From Fragum whitleyi (taxonomy: Eukaryota > Mollusca > Bivalvia > Cardiida > Cardiidae), in assembly GCA_948146395.1 (NCBI GenBank), contig OX411551.1, forward strand, positions 50,650,997-50,714,996: a stretch of 64,000 nucleotides of DNA, in the 5' to 3' direction. How positions within the stretch are numbered: the first letter of the stretch is position 1; each line of letters begins with the position of its first letter. This document shows positions 24,531 through 35,003 of this stretch, one piece after another. The notes beneath the pieces are model-generated. The model was not told the DNA's origin. It saw only the letters and a program-made list of their open reading frames with translations, and ran no database searches. Made by a program: the position numbers and the translations under genes.

Positions 24531-24826
24531 GTAAGTTACATCGTAAAATTGATATTCATCATTGAAATTGTAATCGCTTGAAAAAAAATTTAAAAAAGGG
24601 AAACTATTTATGAAATTTGTATGATATACGTTCTATATTTAGCTCCCCATTTCTTTAAGAACCACTCAGACGCTTACAATTTCAATAAATTCGGTAAAAT
24701 CACGATTTTTCCTACATGTGTAGCTATTTAATTTAGATTTAGTTGTTGATCTTATCTCTTAAAGCGATTTTTGAGCGTTTCTGCATGGTTTGAGAGAGTG
24801 TTTGTAATGACTTAATGAAGGTCTTA

Positions 24827-26577
24827 TAGGGCTGTCACACCTTAACGTTTTAGCCAGCTTGTGTGGAGGTGTTGGACTTTTTATAACACGCTGCGAACAC
24901 GTCGGGTACGCTAGGGACACGTTCCGCACACGCTATCGGCACGCTGTAACACGTTGGCACACGTTGCGATACGCCGAGTATCTCATAAAATTTTGAGCAT
25001 GCACAAAATTTTCTCAGCGTGTGCCGAACGTGTTGAAACACGCTCTGCACACGTTCCGACCACACTCAGCACGCTAGAGACACGCTAGGAGCTCGTTCAA
25101 ATACGCTTCGGAAACGCTTAAAAACAGGTGCGCCCAAAGTTTCACGTGCTTCTAGCGTGTCTCCAACGTACTTAACGTGTCTCTAGGGCGTTGCCAGCGT
25201 GTTCACAGCTTGTTTCTGGCGTATGACAGCGATCAGTATTCAACGAAAATTTAAAGGTTCTGCTTCATATTTGTCTTGAAGTTCTACAATCAGCTTATCG
25301 TAAATAAATGTATATGTACATGTACGTGGGTATGAGCCTTTCACATGTATATATCTGTATGTTTCCTCATGACCAGTCTAAGAACGACTTGAAAACTCGA
25401 TTTTAAGTAGTGTTCTCTTTAAGCTGCTGGTCTTTTCTTCCATACATTTTGTAAATGTAAATGTTTATTTCAGGAAATAAAGGCAATATTGCCTATCAAA
25501 CAACATGAATACATATAAATTTAACAACAAATAGTCAATGGTAGATTAATACTAGATGATAAATTTGCAAACATTTATATTCGCAAATATACGAGAGAAA
25601 TGAGTCTTACTTAAAAGATATTTGAATACTTCCTTTACGGATTTCCTTAATTCCTTAAATTGTCGAGGCGGAGAATGTAGCCTAAATGTGTATTAAACAA
25701 TACGTTTATAGCATGTACGTCTGCTCTTTGGTCAGAATAGCAATACGTTTGCGAAATACTGTACACATTATATAAACATTTATTCGTCTTTTTTGATCAT
25801 TATCAATATACCAAAACGACAAGTACATCGTCGAACTTAGTGGACATAATACAAGACGTGGTTTACTCTATTCTGCTCTGTTCAGAATATTTGTCTCCAT
25901 TATATGTACTACAAGTTTGATATTTGTTACATCTCCTTCCTAAATATAAGACTAGCTATTCAAGATTGAGAGAGGTTTACAGGAATCAAAGGTTGGTAAA
26001 AGATTGAAGTAAAGTCATCTTATATGGTAGAGCATAATGAGTAAGAAAGGAATGTATTGTGCCAAGTAGTTTCTTACCCTTCCGAAATAATTTTCGAGTA
26101 AAAAGTCCTAGAAGCTTTAATCAGCCTGTAAACCTATACGTATGCATGTTTTAATATGAAACAGGTACCAGTGTATTTTTCTTTCCGTCTTTTCCTATTT
26201 TTCTTTTACATGAACCAATATACTTTGAATTTGAAATTTATGTAGTGGCGGTGGCCTGTAAATATGTTAAAAGAATGACTTGAAGTGGTACATTTCTAGC
26301 AAAATTTATATTGTCATCCAAAACACGCTGCAAACACGTTATAACACACTAGCAGCGCATTACAAGCAAGCTAAGCACGTTCCGATGACGTTACGCTATC
26401 AACACGTTTCTCACGCGTTACTCACACGTTCAAACTCGCTATGAACACGCTATAAGCGCGTCGTGAATTGACAAAAAGAAAATGTAGGTCAGCGTATGCC
26501 GACGTTTTACATACTTAGTCGTTTTCTCAAACGCGTTAGGCACACGCTGTATAAAACGTTAAGGTGTGACAGGGCCA
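24827..26577. mobile_element. Harbinger-like element with CACGTT/CACGCT word arrays
   Basis: A 1751 bp element with inverted ends TAGGGCTGTCACACCTTAAC and, from the right, TGGCCCTGTCACACCTTAAC, flanked by TTA on both sides (24824-24826, 26578-26580). The left 400 bp and right 270 bp are dense in CACGTT, CACGCT and AGCGTG words; the middle (about 25240-26310) is ordinary AT-rich DNA with no transposase frame. The ends match those of 23117-23581 although the interior words differ. It sits in the word array of a TACAGTTA-MITE. Confidence 0.8.
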
Positions 26578-26874
26578 TTACTGAGCGAATTTTGATGAAA
26601 ATGAATATCGTTTTCACAATGTTACTAACTGTTTACGTGAAAACAGTCGTGCAGTCCGAAAAGAATCGTTATCATTTATTTATTCATTGATTCATTTTAC
26701 TTTTTATCTTACTTTGTTCTTGCATCAATATCATTTTCGTATTACGGATCGTCGTTTCTCATTGAAGAAAACTTGTAAAATGTGTAACGTTATCCAAAAC
26801 TTGAACTCTTACACAGTTTAAAGTGTGTAATATACTGTAAATTGTCACCAATCAAAAGGAAAGTATTTTATTAA

Positions 26875-27290
26875 TGAATTACATCCAGAAATTGGCATTA
26901 ACTTCCATCAAAACCAATCATTCAATTAATTCAAAACTATCACTCAAACACGCTCAAATCGTTCAATAATGCTTCGAAAATATTTAAAAAGATTACAATT
27001 TCATTCAAATCGATTGAATTATTCCATTATTCGGTGGGCGTGAGTAGATTTTAAAGCGTCTTATTGGTCAATGAAGACACATAAACTGAAATGTTCATAT
27101 AGTGGTAAAGGGATGTAATAGGGTTATGATGGACGAAAGAAGAAAAACGATATTTTATCACCTCATTTTAAATTTATTAAAACTTCGCCCCCGCCCCACC
27201 CCCCACCCACCCACCCTGCGCCCATTTAATTTCAGTTCAAAATCATTCTAAAATTATTCATCTTGTCAATCAAACCAAGTTAAATGTATT
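26875..27290 (+). mobile_element. TACAGTTA-MITE subfamily B, worn
   Basis: Both terminal repeats are decayed. CATTCAATTAATTC words, the B spacer (ATTCGGTGGGCGTGAGTAGA, then TTTTAAAGCG), a poor hairpin and the final TCATCTTGTCAAT remain. A C-rich run has replaced the usual CTCGCTCCACACACTC words. Confidence 0.7.
27187..27223 (-). other. G-quadruplex-capable G-run cluster inside a MITE
   Basis: On the minus strand seven G-runs of three or more are separated by one to four bases (GGGTGGGTGGGTGGGGGG in the middle). It is very unusual in this AT-rich window and sits where the MITE word array should be. Confidence 0.8.
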
Positions 27291-28719
27291 TTCTTATCCG
27301 TTGCACATAAAGAGGCGATCTAAGTATTACGTAAAACATGCATGCATTCTCATTTACCATTCTTGATTCAATTAATCTAAGTTAGCGAATATGTGGTGCA
27401 ATTTGAAAAGAAATTGTGATTTTCTGCTATTTACTGGTGGTTATTTTTCATTTGACGTGTTCAATTTGTGACGGAATGTAAAACCTGCACTCCCGCACTG
27501 CTTAAAGACATATTGCAAATTGTCACAAATCAAACAGAAAGTGCTTGATGAATTGCCCCCAGTTGATAAGGCTATAATTGGTTATACATGGAAACATGCC
27601 GTGAAACTGTCATTATTTCTAGACACGAGAAAAAATCCCCGACAGAATAAATAACTCCATGAAAACAGCGGTATTACTTGGTTGTTCATTGATTAAATGG
27701 TATATTTGGATTCGCACATGTATAAACCCGGGTTCCACAGCTGTGCATGAGATTATAAAGTTTTCTCTTTTCAATACAAAATTTCTCAAAATTCAACTTG
27801 AGATTATGAAGCTGAAATTCTGTTGTTATATTAATATAATTGTATGAACAGAAAATATAATGTAAATAAGTTGTTATGAATAACAACTTACTTATATTAT
27901 CTTTTATGTTCATGCATTTATTTGAATTATAAATTTGAGAAAATTCTCCGTTGATCATGAAAAGAGTTTTATGGCCTCGGGTCAAGATCTTATTAACATG
28001 TCGTTGTAAGCCTTTAAGAAGGCACGTGTTTTCAGGCGATCGTCTGTAATGCAACCGGATGCAGGATAGTTTTCTTTTTCTGAAGACAGACTTATCACAA
28101 TAGAAAAAAGCGAAAAATAGGAGGTTTGTATTACTCCATCTCTAAGCATGTTAGCTGAGGGTCGTGAAAATTATCTTGCCGGTTTGAATGTTGTGTAATG
28201 GAAATTGGAAAAAAGTAAACGTTTAAGCCTCGTTTTAATCTGTTTTAGATGACTCGTTTAATTGATTTGTTATCTTATGAACACTCATTCAATATCCCCT
28301 GTTTCACAATGGGATAACACATTTCTAGACATCTATAGATTGACGCGCTGCTGTCAAACAACATCGTTCGAAAGTATACCAGCTCGTAAATTGCCACTCG
28401 ATAATCTACTGCGAACCTAACGGCTCTCATTAAGGTGGTTTGATAAATCGGTCTTAATTGATCAAGAAATACTTCCAACTTTACGTATGACAAAGACGAC
28501 TTGATACATTAGAACCGATGATGGGTCATAGAAATCTCGATACAAAATGGTTCGCTGACAAGTCAAGAAAACTTTGCCTATGGATGCTTCAGTTAAACAC
28601 CTAATCAGACTAAATCGTTTAGAACTTTGTCAAATTGCCCAGTTAAAGGATTTTGGAATGGTTTCGGAATAAAATTGAGAGAGCGGAATGAGCGAATCCT
28701 GAATGATATAATACATGTA
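27291..28719. other. 1.4 kb without supported gene
   Basis: A 122-codon minus-strand frame (27686-28054) runs straight through the hairpin at 27846 and has no motif, so it is not called. The segment 28225-28262 (AGCCTCGTTTTAATCTGTTT, TAGATGACTCGTTTAA) is a fragment of the hairpin family at 39214. Confidence 0.5.
27846..27911. repeat. Imperfect ~30 bp-stem hairpin
   Basis: TGAACAGAAAATATAATGTA / TAAGTTGTTAT pairs with ATAACAACTTACTTATATTA / TCTTTTATGTTCA with a few mismatches and a tiny loop. Confidence 0.75.
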
Positions 28720-28940
28720 TTATAAACAATAACATAAAATTACTAGGTGAATCATTTTGGAATACTTTCGTAATTAAACAGAATGAATGCGTGGAGTAAT
28801 GTTTGAATGAAATTTAAGGGAGCCAATATATTATCACTCATTTCGCCCTAGTTTGGCGAATTTTTATCCCCCCCCCTTTACAAAATCGACGCACTTTTCT
28901 ACAAAAGAGTTGTTTTCGCGGAGATTTCCAAATCAACACC
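28720..28940 (-). mobile_element. TACAGTTA-MITE left half, worn
   Basis: ACATAAAATTACTAGGTGAA followed by GAATGAATGCGTGGAG and a hairpin remnant (AAGGGAGCCAATATATTATC ... TTTTTATCCCCCCCCC). The right half is missing. A similar scrap with GGAATGGTTTCGGAAT precedes it at about 28635. Confidence 0.65.
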
Positions 28941-29358
28941 AACATTTACAAATAAAATCTCTGTCAAAGCCACTCTAAGTGAATGTCTCAGCGCCCTATT
29001 CATTCATGGGAAATACTTATTCACACCATTCAACAACGCTTCAAAATTACTAAAATGGTCAGATCAATAAATTTATTCAACATAAAAATCGCTAGAACAA
29101 ATCCACCACGAAACTGACCTTATTCAATTTGGAATCATCCAATTGGTTCGTAAGACTTTTTAGGAAATTATTTACAGAGGATGAATGCATATTTTATTTA
29201 AAGGGGGGTAATAAATGCAGTTAACTCTGTTCGTCCTGAACAAAATTTGCGATATGTATACCTTCCCTTAATTTCATTCAAATCTCGCTCCGGTCGCTCA
29301 ATTTTAATCCGAAATTATTCCAAAATCATTCACCTTTAATGATGTTTTTAACCGTACC
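28941..29358 (+). mobile_element. TACAGTTA-MITE, full length, worn
   Basis: CATTCATGGGAAATACTTAT word array, spacer, hairpin GGGGGGTAATAAATGCAG ... TATACCTTCCC, and right end ATTCACCTTTAATGATGTTT with ACCGTA. Confidence 0.75.
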
Positions 29359-29529
29359 ATTGAAATTTCCCACATAACAACTTTCCTCCATTTGCGAAAA
29401 GCTACAGTATGAACTATGAACAAAAGACAATGCCCAATCCGTAATTTTTGGCGTTTATTATATGTATTTATTTATTTATTTTGGTTGCAGAGAACAAGCT
29501 TTTTAAAGATCTTACTCTTTTTTCTTTGT

Positions 29530-30366
29530 AAAAAGGAATACGCCCGGGGAAAGCCAAAATTTGACCCAAGGGTATGATATGAACAAACTTGATAAAGATC
29601 CACTAAATTATGCTACCTACCATATATGAAGGCTTTCTGCCTTCTGGTTTCAGAGGAGAAGAATTTTAGATATTTCGCACTTTGCTTCTATGAAAATTAG
29701 GATATGCCTGGGCAGAGCCGCAATTTGACCCTAGGGGTATTATATGATCACACTTGGTAAAGGTCCACTAGATGATGAAACATAGTAAAATATGAAGGCT
29801 ATCTGTCTTCTAGTTTCAGAGAAGATTTTTGAAGATTTTTTCACTTTCTTTGTCGAACAGGATGAACCCGGTTGGAGCCAAAATGTGACCACAGGGTGAT
29901 GATTTGAACAGACTTGGTGGAGGTCCTAAGGATGATGCTACATACTAATTATATAAGCTGTCTTCTTTCTGATTTCAGAGACGAGGATTTTGGCTCTTTG
30001 ATTCTAAGTTAAACAGGGGTCGCCCGGTGGAGCCCAAATGAGACCCCGGGGTCTTACATAGGTAGATACTTGGTAGAGTTCTTTTAGTGAAGAGATTTCT
30101 TTTTTAAAGATTTTCATATTTTCTCCCTTTTTGATGCCAAAGCAACCAGACTTAAGGGCGGATTTATTATTATCATTATTTGAACAACTTTGATAGAGCT
30201 TGAGCCAAGGAACATCCTGCCTAGTTTCATTAAGTTTGTCCCACCGGTTTAGGAGGATAATGTTTAAAAAATTGTAGACCAAGCAGGACAGACGATTGAT
30301 GACGGACGTAGGACTGTGGACGATCACAAAAGCTCATACTGAGTACTTCGTGCTCAGCCGAACAAA
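29530..30366 (+). repeat. Core-array element: about four degenerate ~160 bp units
   Basis: Units begin near 29532, 29706, 29868 and 30020 with CCGG/GGGAGCC AAA TTTGACC-like text. They repeat GGTATGATATGAACAAACTT, GGTCCACTA, ATGAAGGCT and TTTCAGAG. The 3' end closes with GACGGACGTAGG and GATCACAAAAGCTCA. Tandem ~160 bp cores with such ends are known in oyster pearl/Helentron-like non-autonomous elements; that link is from memory. A minus-strand 107-codon frame over it is a shadow. Its opposite-facing relative is 12571-13740. Confidence 0.65.
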
Positions 30367-30401
30367 AAAGAAATCAAATCTTGAGATAGCGATGATATGC
30401 T

Positions 30402-30415
30402 GGGGGGGGGGGGGG
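30402..30415 (+). repeat. Poly-G tract of 14
   Basis: An unbroken run of fourteen G bases just downstream of the core-array element; its length may vary or be mis-sequenced. Confidence 0.9.
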
Positions 30416-30469
30416 TATAAATTTATTGAAAAGCTGCAGTAGAGCCATAAATAAACAGCTTTAAATAGA

Positions 30470-30905
30470 TACAGTTAACAACATCGTGAAATAGACACTC
30501 ATCTCGATCAAAACCATTCCAAAATCACTCGCTCAACGCTCAATTCATTCACTCAAACCATTCAAAAACACCCCAAACTCACTGAAAAAGATAGAATCAA
30601 CAACGTCATTCAAAATGAATATGGCTAGCAAAATAATCGCAATTTCACTGACATTATTTAAATTGTAAGCGTCTGATGGGTTCATGAAGAAATATGAAAC
30701 CATTTATATTGCATAAAAATCATGCATATTTTTTTAAAGGGAGTTAATCAATATCGCTAATTTTGTTCATCCTGAACAATATTTGCGATATAGGATTACC
30801 TCCCATTAAATTCACTCAAAACTCGCCCCACACACCCATTCAATTGCATTTCTTAATCATTCCAAAATCATTCACCTTGTCAATTTCACGATGTTGTTAT
30901 CTGTA
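30470..30905 (+). mobile_element. TACAGTTA-MITE, full length
   Basis: TACAGTTAACAACATCGTGA start, arrays, spacer GCGTCTGATGGGTTCATGAA, hairpin about 30738-30804 (GGGAGTTAATC ... GATTACCTCCC with TATCGC/GCGATA inside) and end ACGATGTTGTTATCTGTA. Confidence 0.9.
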
Positions 30906-31157
30906 CACAATTATTACTTATTTCAGGATTAGACCTTGCTCAATATAGGCAATGTCATTAAATGTATGTCATGATATGAGAATAGATATTAAAATATTAC
31001 ATGTAACAATCTTATCGTTCATTAAAATACGAAAACGATGTCAGATTAAATGATATCCTACAAGCCGAAAGGATAAAAAATTAGACCTGAAAATTTCTAA
31101 AATTTGCCCGGAAACTAAACCAATTTAGAAATAACGAAAATTTTAATTAGCTGTTAT

Positions 31158-31235
31158 ACAGACAACTTCAGGGCGATACTTGATACAGTAAATTTTACAG
31201 ACAACTTCAGGGCGATACTTAAAACAGTAAATTTT
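31158..31235 (+). repeat. 39 bp unit, two tandem copies
   Basis: ACAGACAACTTCAGGGCGAT plus 19 bp is repeated immediately, with differences at a few bases (CTTGATAC against CTTAAAAC). Confidence 0.9.
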
Positions 31236-31277
31236 ACAGTTATTTAAACAAGTAAATTAATGTAACACACAAATAAA

Positions 31278-31362
31278 TACCGGGCTTTTTTGGGATTCGA
31301 GCCTGGGACCTCTTTATCCAAAAGCGAGTGCTCTACCATGTCGCATTAAGGCAAGTCAGTAC
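31278..31362 (-). other. tRNA-like SINE head
   Basis: On the minus strand GCGACATGGTAGAGCACTCG gives an A-box-like D arm, and GGTCCCAGGCTCGAATCCC a B-box/T arm. The acceptor stem does not close, so it is tRNA-derived and not a working gene. Confidence 0.45.
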
Positions 31363-31432
31363 AACATCCTTTTGCATGTGCACAGCCAAGCTAAGCACAC
31401 TCCTTGATAATAGAGATTCTTCCATTCAACAT

Positions 31433-31670
31433 CAGCAACTACAAGAACATCATGAAATTGATAAGCTGTATGATATTGAAATGAATTTGGAATTAAATTC
31501 AATGAGCTAGACGAGTGAATTTAGAATTGAATTTAAGGGAGGTAATCCAATATCGCTAATTTTGTTCAAGATGAACAAAATTATCAACATTTATAGCCTC
31601 CCTTTTGTTAAATATGCATACAGGTTTTATAAATAGCTTTCTCTGTCTTTCCGAACTAATCAAGACGTCC
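31433..31670 (-). mobile_element. TACAGTTA-MITE, right part lost
   Basis: AACATCATGAAATTGATAAG, GAATGAATTTGG words and hairpin about 31538-31606 (GGGAGGTAATCC ... TAGCCTCCC). It stops after TTTCCGAACTAATCAAGACG, where foreign sequence (GTCCGGCGTCTG, TGTCCGATTGACTTGGC) takes over. Confidence 0.8.
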
Positions 31671-31901
31671 GGCGTCTGAAGTTCAAGCGTGCGGGTGGCG
31701 TCCGCTTCATTGTCCGGATTATAACTCTGTCAACTTTTGTCCGATTGACTTGGCAGCTATCTTCCTCTCATTATAACGATGTAAGAACCATAACTCTCCC
31801 TAGATTTTTTTTTAATTATTTCCATTTCTAGTTTTTCATACTTGGACATGCAGCAGTTTATCTTGTGACAATTTCCCACCTTGTTTAGGTTTTAATGTTT
31901 A

Positions 31902-32318
31902 AAGTTAACAACATCGTAAAATTGACAAGATGAATGATTTTGGAATGAAATTGGATGAGTGTGTGGAGCGCGTTTTGACTGAAATTCAAGGGAGGTAACC
32001 AAATATCACTAATTTTGTTCATGTGGACAAAATTAATGATATTTATTTCCTCCCGTTCATAAATTATGAATACAGGTCCTATAAATATCCTTTATTTCTT
32101 CATGAAACCTTCATACGTTTACAAACTTCAATAAAGTAGGTGAAATCGCGTATTTTTCCAGCAATTTTTATTTTAAAAGAAATAATTGATTTTATCACTT
32201 TTAGTAAGTTTGGAGCGTTATGGAATGGTTTTAGAGAGTGTTTGGAATTAATGAAAGGAGCACTGAGTGAGCGGCTTCGAATGGTTTTCGTCGAAATTTC
32301 GCGAGGTTATTAACTGTA
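31902..32318 (-). mobile_element. TACAGTTA-MITE, full length
   Basis: AAGTTAACAACATCGTAAAA start, GAATGATTTTGGAATGAAAT words, hairpin about 31990-32055 (GGGAGGTAACC ... TTTCCTCCC) and right end GCGAGGTTATTAACTGTA. A short (AT)n run follows at 32357-32377. Confidence 0.88.
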
Positions 32319-32627
32319 ACAACGTTTTAGATTGAATCATTTCCCCATAATAATAATTTTATATATATATATATATATTCATTTTGATTGGCGTTTACCA
32401 AAAACTATGTACAATTCCATCGGAGATGTTTATGGATAAAAACATTCCAACCTTCATTTAACTCAAATTTTGACAAAGATTCTTCCATGTATCGAATCTA
32501 ATGATTAAATGAGAAGTATACATAACAAACTAATTTATACAAGTTTTCATATTAATATGTAAATTCATATACAAATTAATTTTTTGATATCATTAATGTC
32601 CTTCTTCAAATGAATCGGTGGTATCTT

Positions 32628-32884
32628 TTTTTTTTAATGGGGTTTTACGCCGCTTTCAACAATCATTCAGTTATATCGCAGCGGCTGGAGCACCAAACAT
32701 CGGATTCCTGGTATTTCACTCACCAGTAGAACCATTACATCATTTCCTAGCCTCCAGCTGCTATACCAATTAGGTCTATGATTATCAACCCATTGTCTAT
32801 AGACAAATAGTTGTATGAATCTATGAGTCATTGTTAAACTAAGTCTTCAAATATCAACCCATTGCTGAGAGACAAATAGTCGGA
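32628..32884 (-). mobile_element. SINE 3' domain, tRNA head missing
   Basis: In reverse complement it matches 58545-58700: CAATGGGTTGATAA, AGCAGCTGGAGGCTAGGA, CTACTGGTGAG, GAAATACCAGGAA, GGTGCTCC, then TTGAAAGCGGCGTAAA. It ends in an A-run (T-run at 32628-32637 on the plus strand). A 28 bp piece (ATCAACCCATTG ... GACAAATAG) is repeated at 32856-32884. Confidence 0.8.
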
Positions 32885-34151
32885 AGGACGATTGCCGCCG
32901 TCGGGGAAGGTGCTATCTTGGACGATACATGTACATGTGCAAAAAAACACACACACACAAATGATGGTAAAACAACATTAGCACACATTCAGCAAATTCT
33001 GCTTCTTTTAAAAGATAAAAAAAAGCGATAAAAAATCGACCGCGGGGACAATTAGATAGTAATTTAATAAAACGAAAACTTTGTCGCAGTCTCTTTTTTT
33101 TATTTTTCATTTTATTTACACAATATCTTTCATAGTGTTTCTCCATAGCATCAAAACGAGACTTATTTGTTATTCAAATCACATCAATAAAAACACCGAT
33201 TGGCCATTCAAGACCGAGGTCCGAAAATGTAAAACTTTTTTATGCTAAACTACAAGTTTTCTCAAATTTGGAATTTAAATAAATGTTTGAACATAAAACG
33301 GCACTATTAATAAGATCTGCTTTACAGCATCCTATTTATATAATCTTGTATATCTAAACATTTTATTTAGGTTGACAGTAGAATTAAAGTTTTAACCTAA
33401 AGTAAAAAAATTGAGAAAATTCTCAGTTGAGAATGAGAAAATTTTGTAATCCAAGATTCTGAAGTGAAATGGCGACTTGAGTATTTTCGACGTCTACGTC
33501 TCAAATCATAATCAATAATTGACTTTAAAAGTCATATTTTGAGCTGAGGTCAGGTCACACGGATTAGTATCTATTAGTATCTTGTATATTTTATATTTGT
33601 GTATATCTTTGTACGTAATAATCAGACGGAGTCAGAGTAAAATGTGTATTAAGGGACCACTTACGGGACCACCAAAAAGCAGTGATAGTCGTTCAAGAGA
33701 ATGGTCGTTTTACGTTTTAATTCGAATTATATTATTTTGATTGAAGATGTATGTTCATGCGTTTTTCTCAAAAACCTATGTCGTAAAATTTCAAAAGAGT
33801 CATCTCGTTTAGATGATTCCAATGAGTTTATACGACATAGGATTGAATTTGATTTTTTAAGACCAATAATAACTACGTTTTAAGATATTTTTACTCATAG
33901 AATGGGTTTTAAAAAACGGTTGCGTAACAGACGTGGTCACTTAGTAGACGTGGTCGCTTGAGCAAGATTGACTGTAGTTTATTTTTAGCTTTGTAGCTAA
34001 ACACACTAAAGGGGCCATCTTCGAACTCCATAAAATAAAAATTTAAACAGTAGAGTTGATCAAGCGTAGCTCCTCTAAATGTCATTCAAAAACTACTGTA
34101 TAGACAAGATGAATATGACCATTATAGTTGAATAAAATACATATATCTTAC
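32885..34151. other. 1.3 kb without supported gene
   Basis: It contains a (CA)6 run near 32948 and the hairpin at 33775. It also holds two direct copies of AGACGTGGTC near 33930 and 33948, preceded by two copies of GGGACCAC near 33653 and 33666. No exon could be defined. Confidence 0.5.
33775..33841. repeat. Imperfect ~31 bp-stem hairpin
   Basis: CCTATGTCGTAAAATTTCAA / AAGAGTCATCT pairs with AGATGATTCCAATGAGTTTA / TACGACATAGG. Confidence 0.7.
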
Positions 34152-34511
34152 AGAAAGGAACATCATGGAATTAACGAGATCAATGATTTTGGAATAAAAT
34201 TGAATGAGAACAAACCCCTTGCTTTCATTAGTCGGTGTATATTTTGAAGCTTCTACATAAAAGAATCATTCTTATGGAAATGTTAGAAGATTGAAGGGAG
34301 GCTAAATCGATATTTCGCCCAATTTAAACGAATTGACATATTTGTCACTATGTAAATGATCTTCTTTCATAACTCGCTTCAAACGCTCATTTACTTCCTT
34401 TCCAAAATCATCGAAATGACATATTTGTAACTATGTAAATGATCTTCTTTCATAACTCGCTTCAAACGCTCATTTAATTCCTTTCCAAAATCATGTTGAT
34501 AACTTCTGTAC
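34152..34511 (-). mobile_element. TACAGTTA-MITE subfamily B, rearranged
   Basis: TACAGAAAGGAACATCATGG start, GAATGATTTTGGAATAAAAT-type words, spacer TTCATTAGTCGGTGTATATT and right-end remnant. An 83 bp internal segment is duplicated in tandem (34329-34494). The arms point in inconsistent directions, so it is a rearranged copy. Confidence 0.6.
34329..34494. repeat. 83 bp tandem duplication inside a MITE
   Basis: Two adjacent 83 bp copies (34329-34411 and 34412-34494), each holding TGACATATTTGT and TCATAACTCGCTTCAAACGC, differ at about four positions. Confidence 0.9.
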
Positions 34512-34527
34512 ATGTCACATTAAACTA

Positions 34528-34747
34528 TATTTAACAACGTCGTGTTTGACAAGGTGAGTGAATGATTTTCGAATGAGTTTGGAATGAAGTTGAATGAGTG
34601 TGTGGAGCGAATTTTGATTGAAATTCAGAATTCAGAATGAACAAAATAAGCAGTATTCATCACCTCACTTTTATTTAAAATGCTCTGAGCGAATGATATA
34701 GAATAAATAAGATCGGTATGAGTGTTAATTTCACGATGTTTTTAACT
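34528..34747 (-). mobile_element. TACAGTTA-MITE with internal deletion
   Basis: TTTAACAACGTCGTGTTTGA start, words, then only half a hairpin (CAGAATGAACAAAATAAGCA), and right end TTTCACGATGTTTTTAACTT. It lies downstream of the GPCR gene. A TTTATT at 34670 would read AATAAA on the gene strand, about 330 bp past its stop. Confidence 0.8.
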
Positions 34748-35003
34748 TAAACCAAACATTGGATCACTTGCCGGACCCCTTAACTTCAGTCACACACGTA
34801 CCTCCCATTCTAAAAACTTCATTTATCTGCGAAGTGTATACAGTTAAGACCATGAAACGAGCAGTGAATCTCCAGAGGGAAACCTTAATGTCGTATTATA
34901 GCTTATTGAAGCTGTTGTTACCAAATTAAAGTCGCCCATGTTTCGAAAAAAAAGTGTTTTAATTGGTCAATTGTTATTTTGATTGGCAGGAGCAATCGAA
35001 TAT

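Larger units (their letters stand above)
24374..26633 (-). mobile_element. TACAGTTA-MITE split by other elements
   Basis: The left end (TAATAACATTATGAAATTGA, GAATGATTTC words) is at 24374-24440 and the right end (ATGAATATCGTTTTCACAAT, GTTACTAACTG) finishes at 26633. Between them are a worn foldback repeat (about 24449-24530), the MITE spacer (24640-24826) and the 1.75 kb Harbinger-like element. The order of insertion can be read from the nesting. Confidence 0.8.

Noticed and set aside
27686..28054. 122-codon minus-strand frame
   Set aside because: Runs through an AT-rich hairpin and has a low-complexity N/I/K/Y-rich composition without a motif.
30004..30327. 107-codon minus-strand frame
   Set aside because: Lies on the core-array element's last unit and closing end; antisense shadow.
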